A stretch of 64,000 nucleotides of DNA. It comes from Mesorhizobium sp. (GTDB lineage Bacteria > Pseudomonadota > Alphaproteobacteria > Rhizobiales > Rhizobiaceae). Location: contig NZ_JAMLIG010000001.1 in NCBI RefSeq assembly GCF_023954305.1, forward strand, positions 868,001-932,000, written 5' to 3'. A program made the translations under genes and the position numbers. Shown piece by piece: positions 1 through 8,386 of the stretch. Each line of letters begins with the position of its first letter. The stretch's first letter is position 1. Under the pieces are notes generated by a model. The model was not told the origin of the DNA. It saw nothing but the letters and a program-made list of their open reading frames with translations, and made no database searches.

Positions 1-1434
1 GGCGACCGCTACTATCTGCCGTTTCTACCCGGGCGCGGGCGCGTCGCCGAGATCCTGCGCGCGGCAGCAACGGGTGATGCGCGGGACGGGCCGGCGCTGG
101 GCACGATCCGCTTCTCCGAAGGGCGGCTGGTCAGCGCTGATACCGGGCAGGACATCGCGACCAGCCTGACCGGCACGGCGCAATGGGAAACCGCGAATTC
201 GCCGGCCCTGCTCAATGGCGGCGGGGTGTGGCGGGGCGAATCCGTCAGATATGCGCTGATGATCGAGGCGCCGCTCAAGCTGGCCGGCCGCGATGCGAGC
301 GCGGTGACCGTCTCCTTCGAATCCGATCCCTTCAACGCCTCCTTCTCCGGCACGGCGTCGCGGCGCGAGGGACTGACGTTCGACGGATCGCTGGCCGCCA
401 GCTCGCCCTCCGCGCGGCGGGCTCTCGAGTGGTCGCAAGCGCAGATCGGTCCGGGTGCCGCGATGGGCGCGTTCTCGCTGTCAGGCAAGGCGACGGGCGG
501 GAGGGACACCTTGAAACTTGCCGACGCGCGGCTGTCGATCAACGAGAATCCGGGCGTCGGGGCGCTGGAACTCGCCTTCGCAAAGCCGGTTCCCAGCATC
601 TCGGGCACACTGGCCTTTGATACGCTCGACATCGGCCATTTCCTGTCGGCCTTTGCAACGCCGCTCGACCAGTCCTCCCGCAAGCCCGTCTTCGACCTGA
701 CCTTTACCGACCAGATCAGCCTCGACCTGCGTGTCTCCGCCGGCCGGGCGACGGGTGGCGGCATCCAGCTGTCCGATGTCGCCGCGACCGCGCAGGTGCG
801 AGGCGGATTTGCCGCTTTCGACATTTCGGACGCGACCGGCCTCGGCGGCGAGATACAGGCGGGATTCCGCGTCGACCGGAAGCCCGAAGGCGAGGTCGGA
901 GAGATGCGGGTCTCGGCGGAGGGAATCGATTGGGCGGAGTTGGCCGCGCGGATCGGGTGGAGCCGCAACGCACCACGGGCGAAAGGGTCGCTGAACGTCG
1001 TGCTCAGGAGCCCGATCACCGACATGGCATCCCTTCCCTACATCGTTCAGGGCACGATCGGCGCCAAGCTGGGGCCGGGAGCGCTCAAGGATTTCGACCT
1101 CGCCAAGCTGATAGCCAACCCGCCCGGCGGCGGCTTCTTCCCGCTGAGCGCGGTCGGAGGGGGCTCGCTCGCGATCGAAGGCGCGGAATTCAAGGCCGCG
1201 GTCCAGAACGGCGTTGCGCGGATCGAGACCGCGAAGGCGTGGACGGCAAAGGATCTCCTGAACCTCGACGGAATAGTGCCCTATGTCGGGCGCAGCCTGG
1301 CGCTCTCGCTCAAGGTCGGCAGGCGCGACGCGTCGCAGGATCAGGGCGGACCCGCGCCGGCACAGTCCTATTTCGTTGGCGGCTCCTGGGACGCACCCTA
1401 CGTTTCGGCCGTGCTGGCGCCTGTAGGACCCTGA
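1..1434 (+). CDS. AsmA-family protein, 3' part (5' end outside window)
   Basis: The reading frame is open from the first base and ends at 1434, so only the C-terminal 477 residues are visible. The sequence is a long beta-rich chain with no internal membrane segment. Its last 150 residues (NVVLRSPITDMASLPYIVQG, then GPGALKDFDLAKLI, then a GGG-rich turn) match the C-terminal AsmA domain as I know it. AsmA-like proteins are anchored in the inner membrane, reach into the periplasm, and are linked to outer-membrane assembly and phospholipid transport. The N-terminal anchor cannot be seen here. The family call is fairly secure; the exact member (AsmA, TamB-like or YhjG-like) is not. Confidence 0.75.
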   Translation, partial: GDRYYLPFLPGRGRVAEILRAAATGDARDGPALGTIRFSEGRLVSADTGQDIATSLTGTAQWETANSPALLNGGGVWRGESVRYALMIEAPLKLAGRDASAVTVSFESDPFNASFSGTASRREGLTFDGSLAASSPSARRALEWSQAQIGPGAAMGAFSLSGKATGGRDTLKLADARLSINENPGVGALELAFAKPVPSISGTLAFDTLDIGHFLSAFATPLDQSSRKPVFDLTFTDQISLDLRVSAGRATGGGIQLSDVAATAQVRGGFAAFDISDATGLGGEIQAGFRVDRKPEGEVGEMRVSAEGIDWAELAARIGWSRNAPRAKGSLNVVLRSPITDMASLPYIVQGTIGAKLGPGALKDFDLAKLIANPPGGGFFPLSAVGGGSLAIEGAEFKAAVQNGVARIETAKAWTAKDLLNLDGIVPYVGRSLALSLKVGRRDASQDQGGPAPAQSYFVGGSWDAPYVSAVLAPVGP

Positions 1435-1503
1435 AGGCGACGGCGAGCGGGCGATTCAACTGGCCGACGAATCGCGCTACTGTCGCGAAGGGGATTTGGC
1501 GGC

Positions 1504-1749
1504 ATGTTCAGGATCATTTCCGGCGCCTTCAAGATCGTGACCGTCTCGCTGCTGACGGGGGCGGCGCTGTCGGCGCTCGACCTGTCGGCGGCCGACATCC
1601 TGATCGAACTCGGATTGACACCCGAACGCGTCATGGACCTGCTGCAGACGGGCGCGGCCTGGGCTTTGCCCAACATCATTCTCGGATCGATGGTGATCGT
1701 GCCGATCTGGCTTGTCGTCGCGCTGCTGAGGCCCCCGAGAGGACCTTAG
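1504..1749 (+). CDS. Small membrane protein, DUF6460-like
   Basis: This 81-residue protein starts with MFRIISGAFKIVTVSLLTGA, a hydrophobic first segment (about residues 5-28). A short acidic linker (PERVMDLLQTG) follows, then a second hydrophobic segment near residues 55-75, so it is probably a two-pass inner-membrane protein. Length and layout fit the DUF6460 family of alphaproteobacteria, but I assign that from memory of the pattern. A purine-rich stretch (GAAGGGGATT) lies upstream of the ATG. It follows the AsmA-like gene by 69 bases on the same strand. Its TAG stop codon overlaps the left end of the inverted-repeat element that starts at 1748. No function can be given. Confidence 0.65.
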   Translation: MFRIISGAFKIVTVSLLTGAALSALDLSAADILIELGLTPERVMDLLQTGAAWALPNIILGSMVIVPIWLVVALLRPPRGP

Positions 1750-1909
1750 AGCAATGTCCGATCGGGTTGAACCGTTCTGCCGGAGGGAATTCGGGTCAAG
1801 GTCGAGGTCTTCGGCGCGGTCGTGCTGGTGGCACGGCCAAGTCCGAAGACCGACGGATTTGGCCCGAATTCACCCGGCAGAACGGTTCAACCTGGTCGGA
1901 CATTGCTCT
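1748..1909. repeat. 162-bp palindromic intergenic element
   Basis: The left end AGAGCAATGTCCGA (from 1748) is the exact reverse complement of the right end TCGGACATTGCTCT (to 1909). The complementarity continues inward for about 70 bases per arm with a few mismatches, including GGTTGAACCGTTCTGCCGG on the left. The element fills the space between two convergent genes: its left end shares bases with the TAG of the small membrane protein, and its right end stops one base before the potI stop codon. It resembles the RIME-like mosaic repeats of rhizobial genomes. As RNA it would fold into one long hairpin on either strand, so it may also act as a bidirectional terminator. Confidence 0.85.
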
Positions 1910-2728
1910 CTAGCCCCGCTGCGCCGCCTGTTCGTCGCGCAGGCGCTGGACCTCGCGGCGCTTGTTGACCAGCGAGGCGATGATGACGCCCATGGTGACG
2001 ATGGCGATGAGGATCGTGCAGGCGGCGTTGATCTCGGGCGTGACCCCCAGGCGCACCTGGCTGTAGATCTTCATCGGCAGGGTCGTGGCACCGGGACCCG
2101 AGGTGAAGCTCGCGATGACCAGATCGTCGAGCGACAGGGTAAAGGCCAGCATCCAGCCCGAGATAACCGCCGGCATGATCACCGGCAGCGTGATCTGGAA
2201 GAAGGTTTTGACCGGCGGCGCGCCGAGATCCATCGCCGCCTCCTCGAGCGAGCGGTCGAAGGTCATCAGCCGCGACTGGACGACGACGGCGACGAAGCAC
2301 ATCGAGAAGGTGATGTGGGCGAGCGTCACCGTCAGGAAGCCGCGATCGAGGCCGATCGCGACGAACAGCAACAGCAGCGACAGACCGGTGATGACCTCGG
2401 GCATGACCAGCGGCGCGAACACCATGCCGGAGAACAGCACGCGGCCACGGAAGCGGGTGTAGCGGGTAAGCGCCAGTGCCGCCATGGTTCCGAGGATCGT
2501 GGCGAAGGTGGCCGACAGCACCGCGACGCGGGCGGTGACCCAGGCCGCGTCCATCAGGCTCTGGTTGCGGAACAGCTCGCCGTACCACTTGGTCGAGAAG
2601 CCCGCCCATACGGTCACGAGCTTCGATTCGTTGAACGAGAAGACGATGAGCAGCACGATCGGCAGATAGAGGAAGGCGAAGCCGAGGACGACCGAGGCGA
2701 TGTTGAAGCGGGACCAGGTCGCGTTCAC
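1910..2728 (-). CDS. potI: Putrescine ABC transporter permease PotI
   Basis: This 272-residue inner-membrane permease has six hydrophobic segments and the EAA-loop signature typical of binding-protein-dependent permeases (EEAAMDLGAPPVKTFFQITL, about residues 155-174). The first segment (FAFLYLPIVLLIVFSFNESK) matches the PotI/PotC class. It should form the membrane channel with PotH. The start is a GTG at 2728, one base after the potH stop codon, so translation is probably coupled. It is the last gene of the potFGHI operon, and its stop adjoins the palindromic element at 1748-1909. Confidence 0.93.
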   Translation of the reverse strand: MNATWSRFNIASVVLGFAFLYLPIVLLIVFSFNESKLVTVWAGFSTKWYGELFRNQSLMDAAWVTARVAVLSATFATILGTMAALALTRYTRFRGRVLFSGMVFAPLVMPEVITGLSLLLLFVAIGLDRGFLTVTLAHITFSMCFVAVVVQSRLMTFDRSLEEAAMDLGAPPVKTFFQITLPVIMPAVISGWMLAFTLSLDDLVIASFTSGPGATTLPMKIYSQVRLGVTPEINAACTILIAIVTMGVIIASLVNKRREVQRLRDEQAAQRG

Positions 2729-2729
2729 C

Positions 2730-3698
2730 TCAGCGCTCCCTTTCCTGCGCCTTCGCCTGCGCCTGCTGGAAGAACATCATCGGCACCACCAGCATGAGGA
2801 GCAGGATCACCGCCACGGCGGACGACACCGGCCAGTCGCGGTTGGCGAAGAATTCGTTCCACAGCGTCTTGCCGATCATCAGCGTCTGCGAGCCGCCGAG
2901 CAGATCGGGGATGACGAACTCGCCCGTCGCCGGGATGAAGACCAGCAGGCACCCGGCGACGATGCCGGGCATGGCAAGCGGGAAGGTGATCTTCCAGAAC
3001 GCCCCGATCGGCGTGCAGCCGAGATCCTGCGCCGCCTCGATCAGCGAATAGTCCATCTTCTCCAGCGCCGAGTAGAGCGGCAGGACCATGAAGGGCAGGT
3101 AGGAATAGACGATGCCGATGAAGATCGCCGTATGGGTGTTGAGGATGATCAGCGGCTGGTCGATCAGGCCGGTCCAGATGAGGAACTGGTTGAGCAGGCC
3201 TTCCGGCTTGAGAATGCCGATCCAGGCATAGACCCGGATCAGGAAGCTGGTCCAGAACGGCAGGATGACCAGCATCAGCAACAGCGGGCGCACGGTCGCC
3301 GGCGCGCGCGCCATGCCGTAAGCGATGGGAAAGCCGATGAGAAGCGCGAAGAAGGTCGAGATCGCGGCGATGACGACGCTCGACACATAGGCGTTGAAAT
3401 AGAGCGGGTCTTCGGTGAGCCAGAGATAGTTGTCGAAGGAGAATTCCTTCAAGCTCTCCCACAATCCCGAAATCCCGCCCGACAGATCGAAAGTCGGCAG
3501 GTAGGGCGGCATCGCGATCGCGGTCTGCGACAGCGATATCTTGAAGACGATCAAGAACGGTACGAGAAAGAGGACGAGCAGCCAGGCATAGGGGACGATG
3601 ATCACCAGCCGGCCTGTGACGGCGGACAGCCAACTGCCCTGTGTGGGGGCGCCGGCCTGGGAGGCCGGCGAGGCGGCGGCCAGCGTCGTCTCAGCCAT
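2730..3698 (-). CDS. potH: Putrescine ABC transporter permease PotH
   Basis: This 322-residue permease has a cytoplasmic N-terminus rich in Ala and Ser and then about six membrane segments, beginning near residue 28 (LVIIVPYAWLLVLFLVPFLI). A long periplasmic loop follows the first segment, as in PotH. The EAA loop (IEAAQDLGCTPIGAFWKITF) lies near residues 215-235. It pairs with PotI to form the pore. The ATG at 3698 lies 64 bases after the potG stop in the same operon. The order F-G-H-I matches the classical putrescine importer. Confidence 0.93.
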   Translation of the reverse strand: MAETTLAAASPASQAGAPTQGSWLSAVTGRLVIIVPYAWLLVLFLVPFLIVFKISLSQTAIAMPPYLPTFDLSGGISGLWESLKEFSFDNYLWLTEDPLYFNAYVSSVVIAAISTFFALLIGFPIAYGMARAPATVRPLLLMLVILPFWTSFLIRVYAWIGILKPEGLLNQFLIWTGLIDQPLIILNTHTAIFIGIVYSYLPFMVLPLYSALEKMDYSLIEAAQDLGCTPIGAFWKITFPLAMPGIVAGCLLVFIPATGEFVIPDLLGGSQTLMIGKTLWNEFFANRDWPVSSAVAVILLLMLVVPMMFFQQAQAKAQERER

Positions 3699-3761
3699 GT
3701 TCGCGGCCTTTCGGCATCGGAGGCACGACTGGAGAAGTGACGACGTTGCCCATCTCGACCC

Positions 3762-4901
3762 CTATCGCGTCAGCACGACGCCCGCATCCGGGGCGAAGGA
3801 GATCCACGCCTTGTCATTCCAGCTCAACGGATCCTCGGTGATGCGCGAACTGTTGAGAGCGCTTGCCTTGACGACTTGGCCGTCGACGAGCCGGACGTGG
3901 TAGACGGTCATGTCGCCGAGATAGGCCAGATCGTAGATCTCGCCTTCCATCGCATTGGCCGCACCGTCGGGCTTCTTCGAGGAGACCTTGATCTTCTCCG
4001 GCCGGATGGCGAAGGCGACCTCGTCGCCGGTCTTTGCGGCACCGGCGTTCTCGACCACGATCTGTGCCCCGCTGGCGCCGGTGATGCGTGCGGAGTTCTC
4101 CTTCCGCTCGGCGACCCTGCCCTCCAGCATGTTCACGTTGCCGACGAAATTGGCGACGAAGCGCGACAGGGGCGCCTCATAGACCTCGGCCGGTGTCGCG
4201 ACCTGCATCACCTGCCCCTTGTCGAGGATGGCGATGCGGTCGGCCATCGTCATCGCCTCCTCCTGATCGTGCGTGACGACGACGAAGGTGAGGCCGAGGT
4301 TCTGCTGCAGATCCATCAGCTCGAACTGGGTTTCCTCGCGCAGCTTCTTGTCGAGCGCGCCCAGCGGTTCGTCGAGCAGCAGCACCTTCGGTCGCTTGGC
4401 GACCGAGCGGGCCAGCGCCACGCGCTGGCGCTGGCCGCCGGACAGCTGGTGCGGCTTGCGTTTGGCGAAAGGCTCGAGCTTGACCAGCTTCAGCATCTCG
4501 GCGACGCGCTTGTCGATATCCGCCTTCGGCATGCCTTCCTGCTTGAGGCCGAAGGCGATGTTCTGCTCCACCGACATGTGCGGGAAGAGCGCGTAGGACT
4601 GGAACATCATGTTGACGGGCCGCCGGTAGGGCGGAATGCCGCGCAGGTCCTGCCCGTCGAGAAGAATGCGGCCCGACGTCGGCTCATCGAAGCCGGCGAG
4701 CATGCGCAGGAGTGTCGACTTGCCGCAGCCGGACGCGCCGAGAAGAGCGAAGAACTCGCGCTCATAGATGGACAACGACAGGTCGTTGACCGCGGTGAAG
4801 TCGCCGAACTTCTTGGTGACGTTCTCGAAGACGATATAGGGCTTCGCCGATGGGTCCGTCCACGGCGAGAAGCTTCTGCGAATGCTGCCGAGCGATTTCA
4901 T
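3762..4901 (-). CDS. potG: Putrescine ABC transporter ATP-binding protein PotG
   Basis: This 379-residue ATPase has a Walker A motif GASGCGKST (about residues 55-63), the ABC signature LSGGQRQRVALAR, a Walker B VLLLDEP and the H-loop THDQEEA. A TOBE-type regulatory domain occupies the last 130 residues. It drives import through PotH/PotI on the inner face of the membrane. The PotA/PotG class is clear from the unusual N-terminal extension (about 20 residues) and the match to neighbouring polyamine genes. It lies downstream of potF, beyond the hairpin at 4932-4958. Confidence 0.95.
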   Translation of the reverse strand: MKSLGSIRRSFSPWTDPSAKPYIVFENVTKKFGDFTAVNDLSLSIYEREFFALLGASGCGKSTLLRMLAGFDEPTSGRILLDGQDLRGIPPYRRPVNMMFQSYALFPHMSVEQNIAFGLKQEGMPKADIDKRVAEMLKLVKLEPFAKRKPHQLSGGQRQRVALARSVAKRPKVLLLDEPLGALDKKLREETQFELMDLQQNLGLTFVVVTHDQEEAMTMADRIAILDKGQVMQVATPAEVYEAPLSRFVANFVGNVNMLEGRVAERKENSARITGASGAQIVVENAGAAKTGDEVAFAIRPEKIKVSSKKPDGAANAMEGEIYDLAYLGDMTVYHVRLVDGQVVKASALNSSRITEDPLSWNDKAWISFAPDAGVVLTR

Positions 4902-4931
4902 AGTCCGTCCCGGTCCCCACTTCCGGACGCG

Positions 4932-4958
4932 AAAAGCCCCGGCGTTGCCGGGGCTTTC
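4932..4958 (-). terminator. Intercistronic hairpin between potF and potG
   Basis: Bases 4933-4943 (AAAGCCCCGGC) pair perfectly with 4947-4957 (GCCGGGGCTTT) around a three-base loop. Read on the minus strand, the stem is followed by a short T run. It begins five bases past the potF stop and lies inside the operon. It probably acts as a partial terminator or 3' stabiliser, giving more binding protein than transporter subunits. Confidence 0.8.
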
Positions 4959-4962
4959 CTGT

Positions 4963-6057
4963 TCACTGACCTGAGACGATCTTGGTCCAGCTTCTGGTGA
5001 TGAGGCGCTGCGTCTTCGGATCGTAGGGCAGCGTGATGAACAGCTTCTTCATCGTCGCCTCGTCCGGATAGATCGCCGGGTCCTCGAGCACCTCCTTGTC
5101 GAGGAGCGCCTGTGAAGCCTTGTTGCCGTTGGCGTAGAAGACGTAGTTCGACGCCTTCGCCGCGACTTCCGGCTTCATGATGTAATTGATGAAGGCATGC
5201 GCCTCGTCGACGTGCTTGGCGTCGGCCGGGATCGCCAGCTGGTCGAACCACATTTCCGCACCCTCGACCGGGATGACATAGCTGATCTCGACGCCCTGGT
5301 CCGCCTCGGCCGCGCGGTCGCGCGCCTGGAACACGTCGCCCGACCAGCCGACGGCCAGGCAGATGTCGCCGTTGGCCAGCGCGTTGATGTATTCGGACGA
5401 ATGGAACTTGCGCACATAGGGCCGGATCGAGAGCAGCAGCTCCTCGGCCTTGGCGAGTTCGGCCGGGTCGCGGCTGTCGGGGTTGAGGCCCAGATAGGCG
5501 AGCGCCGTCGGAATGATCTCCTGCGGGGCGTCGAGCATGTAGACGCCGCATTCGTTGAGCTTTTTCATCGATTCCGGATCGAAGACGGTCTTCCACGAGT
5601 CGATCTTGTCGATGCCGAGCGCGTCCTGGATCTTCTTGACGTTGTAGCCGATGCCGGTCGTGCCCCACATGTAATTGACCGAATAGGCGTTCTCGGGATC
5701 GTATTTCGCCGTCTGCGTCGCCACCACGTCCCACATGTTCGAGATGTTGGGCAGCTTCGCCTTGTCCAGCTTCTGGAAGACGCCCGCCTGGATCTGGCGG
5801 GCGAGGAATGCGCCGGTGGGAACCACCACGTCGTAGCCGGTTCCGCCCGCGAGCAGCTTCGTCTCGAGAATCTCGTTGGAATCGAACACGTCGTAGACGA
5901 CCTTGATGCCGGTTTCCTTGGTGAAATCCTCAAGGATGGAATCGTCGATATAGTCCGACCAGTTGTAGACGTTGACGACCTTGTCCTGAGCGAAGGCCGA
6001 AAATGCGAGGATGCTTGCCAAGGTCGTCGCAGTCGCGAGCCCGATAGCGTTGCGCAT
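4963..6057 (-). CDS. potF: Putrescine-binding periplasmic protein PotF
   Basis: This 364-residue extracellular solute-binding protein starts with a Sec signal peptide (RNAIGLATATTLASILAFSA, cleavage near AFA-QD). The mature start VVNVYNWSDYIDDSILEDF is the hallmark of the PotD/PotF family. Conserved family stretches include YDVVVPTGAFLARQIQAG and VGWSGDVFQARDRA. It captures putrescine in the periplasm and delivers it to PotHI-G. I chose the ATG at 6057 over an in-frame ATG 13 codons upstream because AGGAGAATACTC precedes it and the signal peptide starts there. It is the first gene of the operon. Confidence 0.95.
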   Translation of the reverse strand: MRNAIGLATATTLASILAFSAFAQDKVVNVYNWSDYIDDSILEDFTKETGIKVVYDVFDSNEILETKLLAGGTGYDVVVPTGAFLARQIQAGVFQKLDKAKLPNISNMWDVVATQTAKYDPENAYSVNYMWGTTGIGYNVKKIQDALGIDKIDSWKTVFDPESMKKLNECGVYMLDAPQEIIPTALAYLGLNPDSRDPAELAKAEELLLSIRPYVRKFHSSEYINALANGDICLAVGWSGDVFQARDRAAEADQGVEISYVIPVEGAEMWFDQLAIPADAKHVDEAHAFINYIMKPEVAAKASNYVFYANGNKASQALLDKEVLEDPAIYPDEATMKKLFITLPYDPKTQRLITRSWTKIVSGQ

Positions 6058-6195
6058 CGAGTATTCTCCTCTGTTTACCCCAATCCCGGCTCGCACAGCG
6101 GTCCTTCACGGCCGGGTTCGAACACAGCCTATTGGCGTTTTCGCAGTGCGGCAAGCCTCCAAATCCGAGACCAGGCAAGTGCCCGCCGCCGTCGA

Positions 6196-7131
6196 TCAGC
6201 GCGGTGCCGGAACGCCGGTGACGCCCGGTCGTTGCGGGCGGGCCTGGCGGCGGAATTCGAGGGCGATGTGGACGAGGAGTGCTGCGAAGATGACCGTGCC
6301 GCCGATGACGGTGCGCGCCGAAGGCGTCTCCGCGTGGATCAGCCAGACCCAGACGGGGCCGAGGACGGTCTCCAGCGTGCCGAGGAGCGCCGCGAACGCG
6401 GCCGGGATCAGCCGGGCACCCGTCGCGAACAGCGCGAGCCCCAGGCCTAGATTGAGCGCGCCGAAGGCGAACAGCCATGCCATGTCGACAGCGCCCACGG
6501 CGAAAGCGGAAGCCTGGGTCGCGGCGAAGGCGGCCGCGATCAGCGTCCCGAGGCAGGTCGCCGGCGTCATGCGCACATGGGCGAAACGACGGGTGATGAC
6601 CGTCGCCGAGGAGAAGGCGACGGCGATCAGCAGCGCCAGGCCGTCACCGATCGGCGAGACGTCGCCGGTGAAGGATTCCGAGACCATGATGGCGACGCCG
6701 GCAATCACCACGGCGATGGCGAGCCAGGTCGCAAGCGAGACCGTCTCGCGGAAAATGATCCAGCCCATGAGGGCGGCGAGCAGCGGCACGCCGGCCTGCA
6801 TCAGGACGATGTTGGCGACCGTCGTATAGGCGAGCGCGACGACGAAGGAGGTGGATGCGACGGCGAAGCAGATACCCACGGCGAGGCCCGGCAGGCCCAT
6901 GTTCCTGAACAGCGCGACCGTGCCGCGCAGGCCGTCGCGCCAGAGCATGAAGCCGATCAGGAAGACCGCCGCCCAGACGGAGCGCCAGAAGACCATGGTC
7001 CAACTGTCTGCCTCGATGAACCTCGCAATCGCGCCGCCGAAGCTCCAGAAGAGCGCCGACAGCGTGACCAGGATGAAACCCAATCTCTCGTCGCCACGCG
7101 AGGGCGAAGCCTGTGTTGCCGTCTGGACCAT
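6196..7131 (-). CDS. DMT-superfamily permease (EamA-type)
   Basis: This 311-residue membrane protein has ten predicted hydrophobic segments in two repeated halves of five, the EamA layout. The first half contains FILVTLSALFWSFGGAIARF and the second GLALLIAVAFSSATVITRRF. Members export or import small metabolites such as amino acids or purines; the substrate cannot be deduced here. It lies upstream of potF on the same strand with about 140 bases between them, and probably has its own promoter. The N-terminus is short and the start (ATG at 7131) is well placed before the first segment. Confidence 0.88.
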   Translation of the reverse strand: MVQTATQASPSRGDERLGFILVTLSALFWSFGGAIARFIEADSWTMVFWRSVWAAVFLIGFMLWRDGLRGTVALFRNMGLPGLAVGICFAVASTSFVVALAYTTVANIVLMQAGVPLLAALMGWIIFRETVSLATWLAIAVVIAGVAIMVSESFTGDVSPIGDGLALLIAVAFSSATVITRRFAHVRMTPATCLGTLIAAAFAATQASAFAVGAVDMAWLFAFGALNLGLGLALFATGARLIPAAFAALLGTLETVLGPVWVWLIHAETPSARTVIGGTVIFAALLVHIALEFRRQARPQRPGVTGVPAPR

Positions 7132-7262
7132 GATCGAGCGCCGTGTTGCCGGCGGCGCGATTGCGCAGGCCGGGCGAATCCTCCATTCGCGTTAGAGCAG
7201 AAGCGGAAGGCTCGCGTGATCCAGCCGGCGCTTTGGTTTGTATCACCTGCGACACGGGACAA

Positions 7263-7853
7263 ATGACAACCTTTTCGCGCTCGAGCGCCGTCCTCTGCCT
7301 CCTGCTTGGGCTGCCGGCGGTTCTTCTCGCTGCCGGCCTGGCGGGTGGCGAGCCATGGCGTTTCGCGATCCGTCCCTCGGGCGATGTCGCGACAAAGCTG
7401 CTGGTCGTCACGCTCTCGATCGCGCCGCTGAGGGCACTCTTTCCACGAAGCGGCTGGACGGCCTGGCTGATCTCGCGCCGCCGGATCTTCGGGCTCTCGG
7501 CATTTTTCTATGCCCTGTTCCACCTCGCGGTCTTCTGCGCGAGCATCGGCCGGCTCGACTGGATCCTGCAGGGCATGGCCTTCGCCTCGATGTGGACCGG
7601 CTGGATCGCCTTCGGCCTGCTTGCAACGGTGGCGTCGATCTCCAATGCCGCCGCTATGGCCCGTCTCGGCGGTTGGTGGAAACGGATCCAGAGGCTTGCC
7701 TATCCTGCCGCGCTGCTGACGCTCGCACACTGGCTGCTGCTCAGCCGCTCGCCGACCGAGGCGCTGTTCCACGCCGCGCCGGTCGCGGGGCTTTGGATCG
7801 CCGCTGGTACGAGACATTTTTCTTCGCCGGTTGCCCGTGCTAAGCTGAAATAG
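7263..7853 (+). CDS. Ferric-reductase-like haem membrane protein (MsrQ/YedZ type)
   Basis: This 196-residue protein has about six membrane segments and histidines at places typical of b-type haem ligation in the ferric-reductase-like transmembrane family (FYALFHLAVF, LLTLAHWLLL). That layout matches MsrQ/YedZ, the haem subunit that passes electrons to the periplasmic methionine-sulphoxide reductase MsrP. However, no msrP neighbour is visible, so a stand-alone relative is equally possible. I chose the ATG at 7263 (start MTTFSRSSAV) over an in-frame upstream start because the first membrane segment begins there. It diverges from the EamA permease. Confidence 0.75.
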   Translation: MTTFSRSSAVLCLLLGLPAVLLAAGLAGGEPWRFAIRPSGDVATKLLVVTLSIAPLRALFPRSGWTAWLISRRRIFGLSAFFYALFHLAVFCASIGRLDWILQGMAFASMWTGWIAFGLLATVASISNAAAMARLGGWWKRIQRLAYPAALLTLAHWLLLSRSPTEALFHAAPVAGLWIAAGTRHFSSPVARAKLK

Positions 7854-7862
7854 GAGCTGACC

Positions 7863-8060
7863 ATGAACCAGATTCTGAAGCGCGCGGTTATCGAAGTCGA
7901 AAGCCTGTCCGACAAGGAACAGGAAGAGCTTGGGCACGCACTTATGGAGATGGCAATGCGCAAGAAGCTCGAAGGGATGTTTGCAGCATCCGAAGCCGAA
8001 GGCGGGGAGACGCTTCACGACCAGGTCTTCGATAGGCTCCTCACGAAGATCCGTGGCTAA
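7863..8060 (+). CDS. Antitoxin of ParE-type TA pair (copy 1)
   Basis: This 65-residue charged, helical protein (MNQILKRAVIEVESLSDKEQ) lies directly upstream of a RelE/ParE toxin and overlaps it by eight bases. The central part (EEL-ALMEMAMRKKLE) looks like an antitoxin dimerisation helix, and the acidic tail would wrap the toxin. It is clearly paralogous to the antitoxin at 9407: both share EVE-L-K-QEE-AL-MA-RK. It should neutralise the toxin and bind its own promoter. A GGAG ribosome binding site lies just upstream of the ATG. The DNA-binding fold is not obvious. Confidence 0.75.
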   Translation: MNQILKRAVIEVESLSDKEQEELGHALMEMAMRKKLEGMFAASEAEGGETLHDQVFDRLLTKIRG

Positions 8061-8352
8061 GATCGTCTGGCGCGATCGTGCGGTCCGCCACCTCGAGGCA
8101 ATCGGCGAATACCTGCGAGCAAGCAGCCCACGAGCCGCGGAGCGCTATGTTTCCGAGCTAGGGATCTCGGTCGCGTCTCTGGCGGAGTTTCCCGAGAAGG
8201 GGCGACAGTTCGACAAGAGACGACGCGTCCTAATCTTCCGGAATCACCTGATTCTCTATGTGGTCGATTCACGCACTGACAGTGTCTTCATTGCAGACAT
8301 CATCGACGGCAGGCGCGACATCCCCAGCGTGATCCGCTATCTCTCCGATTGA
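8053..8352 (+). CDS. ParE/RelE-family toxin
   Basis: This 99-residue toxin has the core pattern of the ParE family: a basic start (AKIVWRDRAVRHLEAIGEYL), the middle LAEFPEKGRQFDKRRRVLIF, and the C-terminal strand RNHLILYVVDSRTDSVFIAD ending in a conserved basic motif (DGRRD). I chose the GTG at 8053, which overlaps the antitoxin stop codon. ParE toxins inhibit gyrase and RelE toxins cut mRNA; the sequence does not settle which applies. The gene appears intact, unlike its paralogue at 9594. Confidence 0.85.
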   Translation: MAKIVWRDRAVRHLEAIGEYLRASSPRAAERYVSELGISVASLAEFPEKGRQFDKRRRVLIFRNHLILYVVDSRTDSVFIADIIDGRRDIPSVIRYLSD

Positions 8353-8386
8353 GTTCGAATGAACCACCGTTTCGGAGGAAACAGCC

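Noticed and set aside
1754..2797. Plus-strand open frame of 347 codons across potI
   Set aside because: It is the complement of a clear permease gene, has an abnormal composition rich in Arg, Asp and His, and starts inside the palindromic element.
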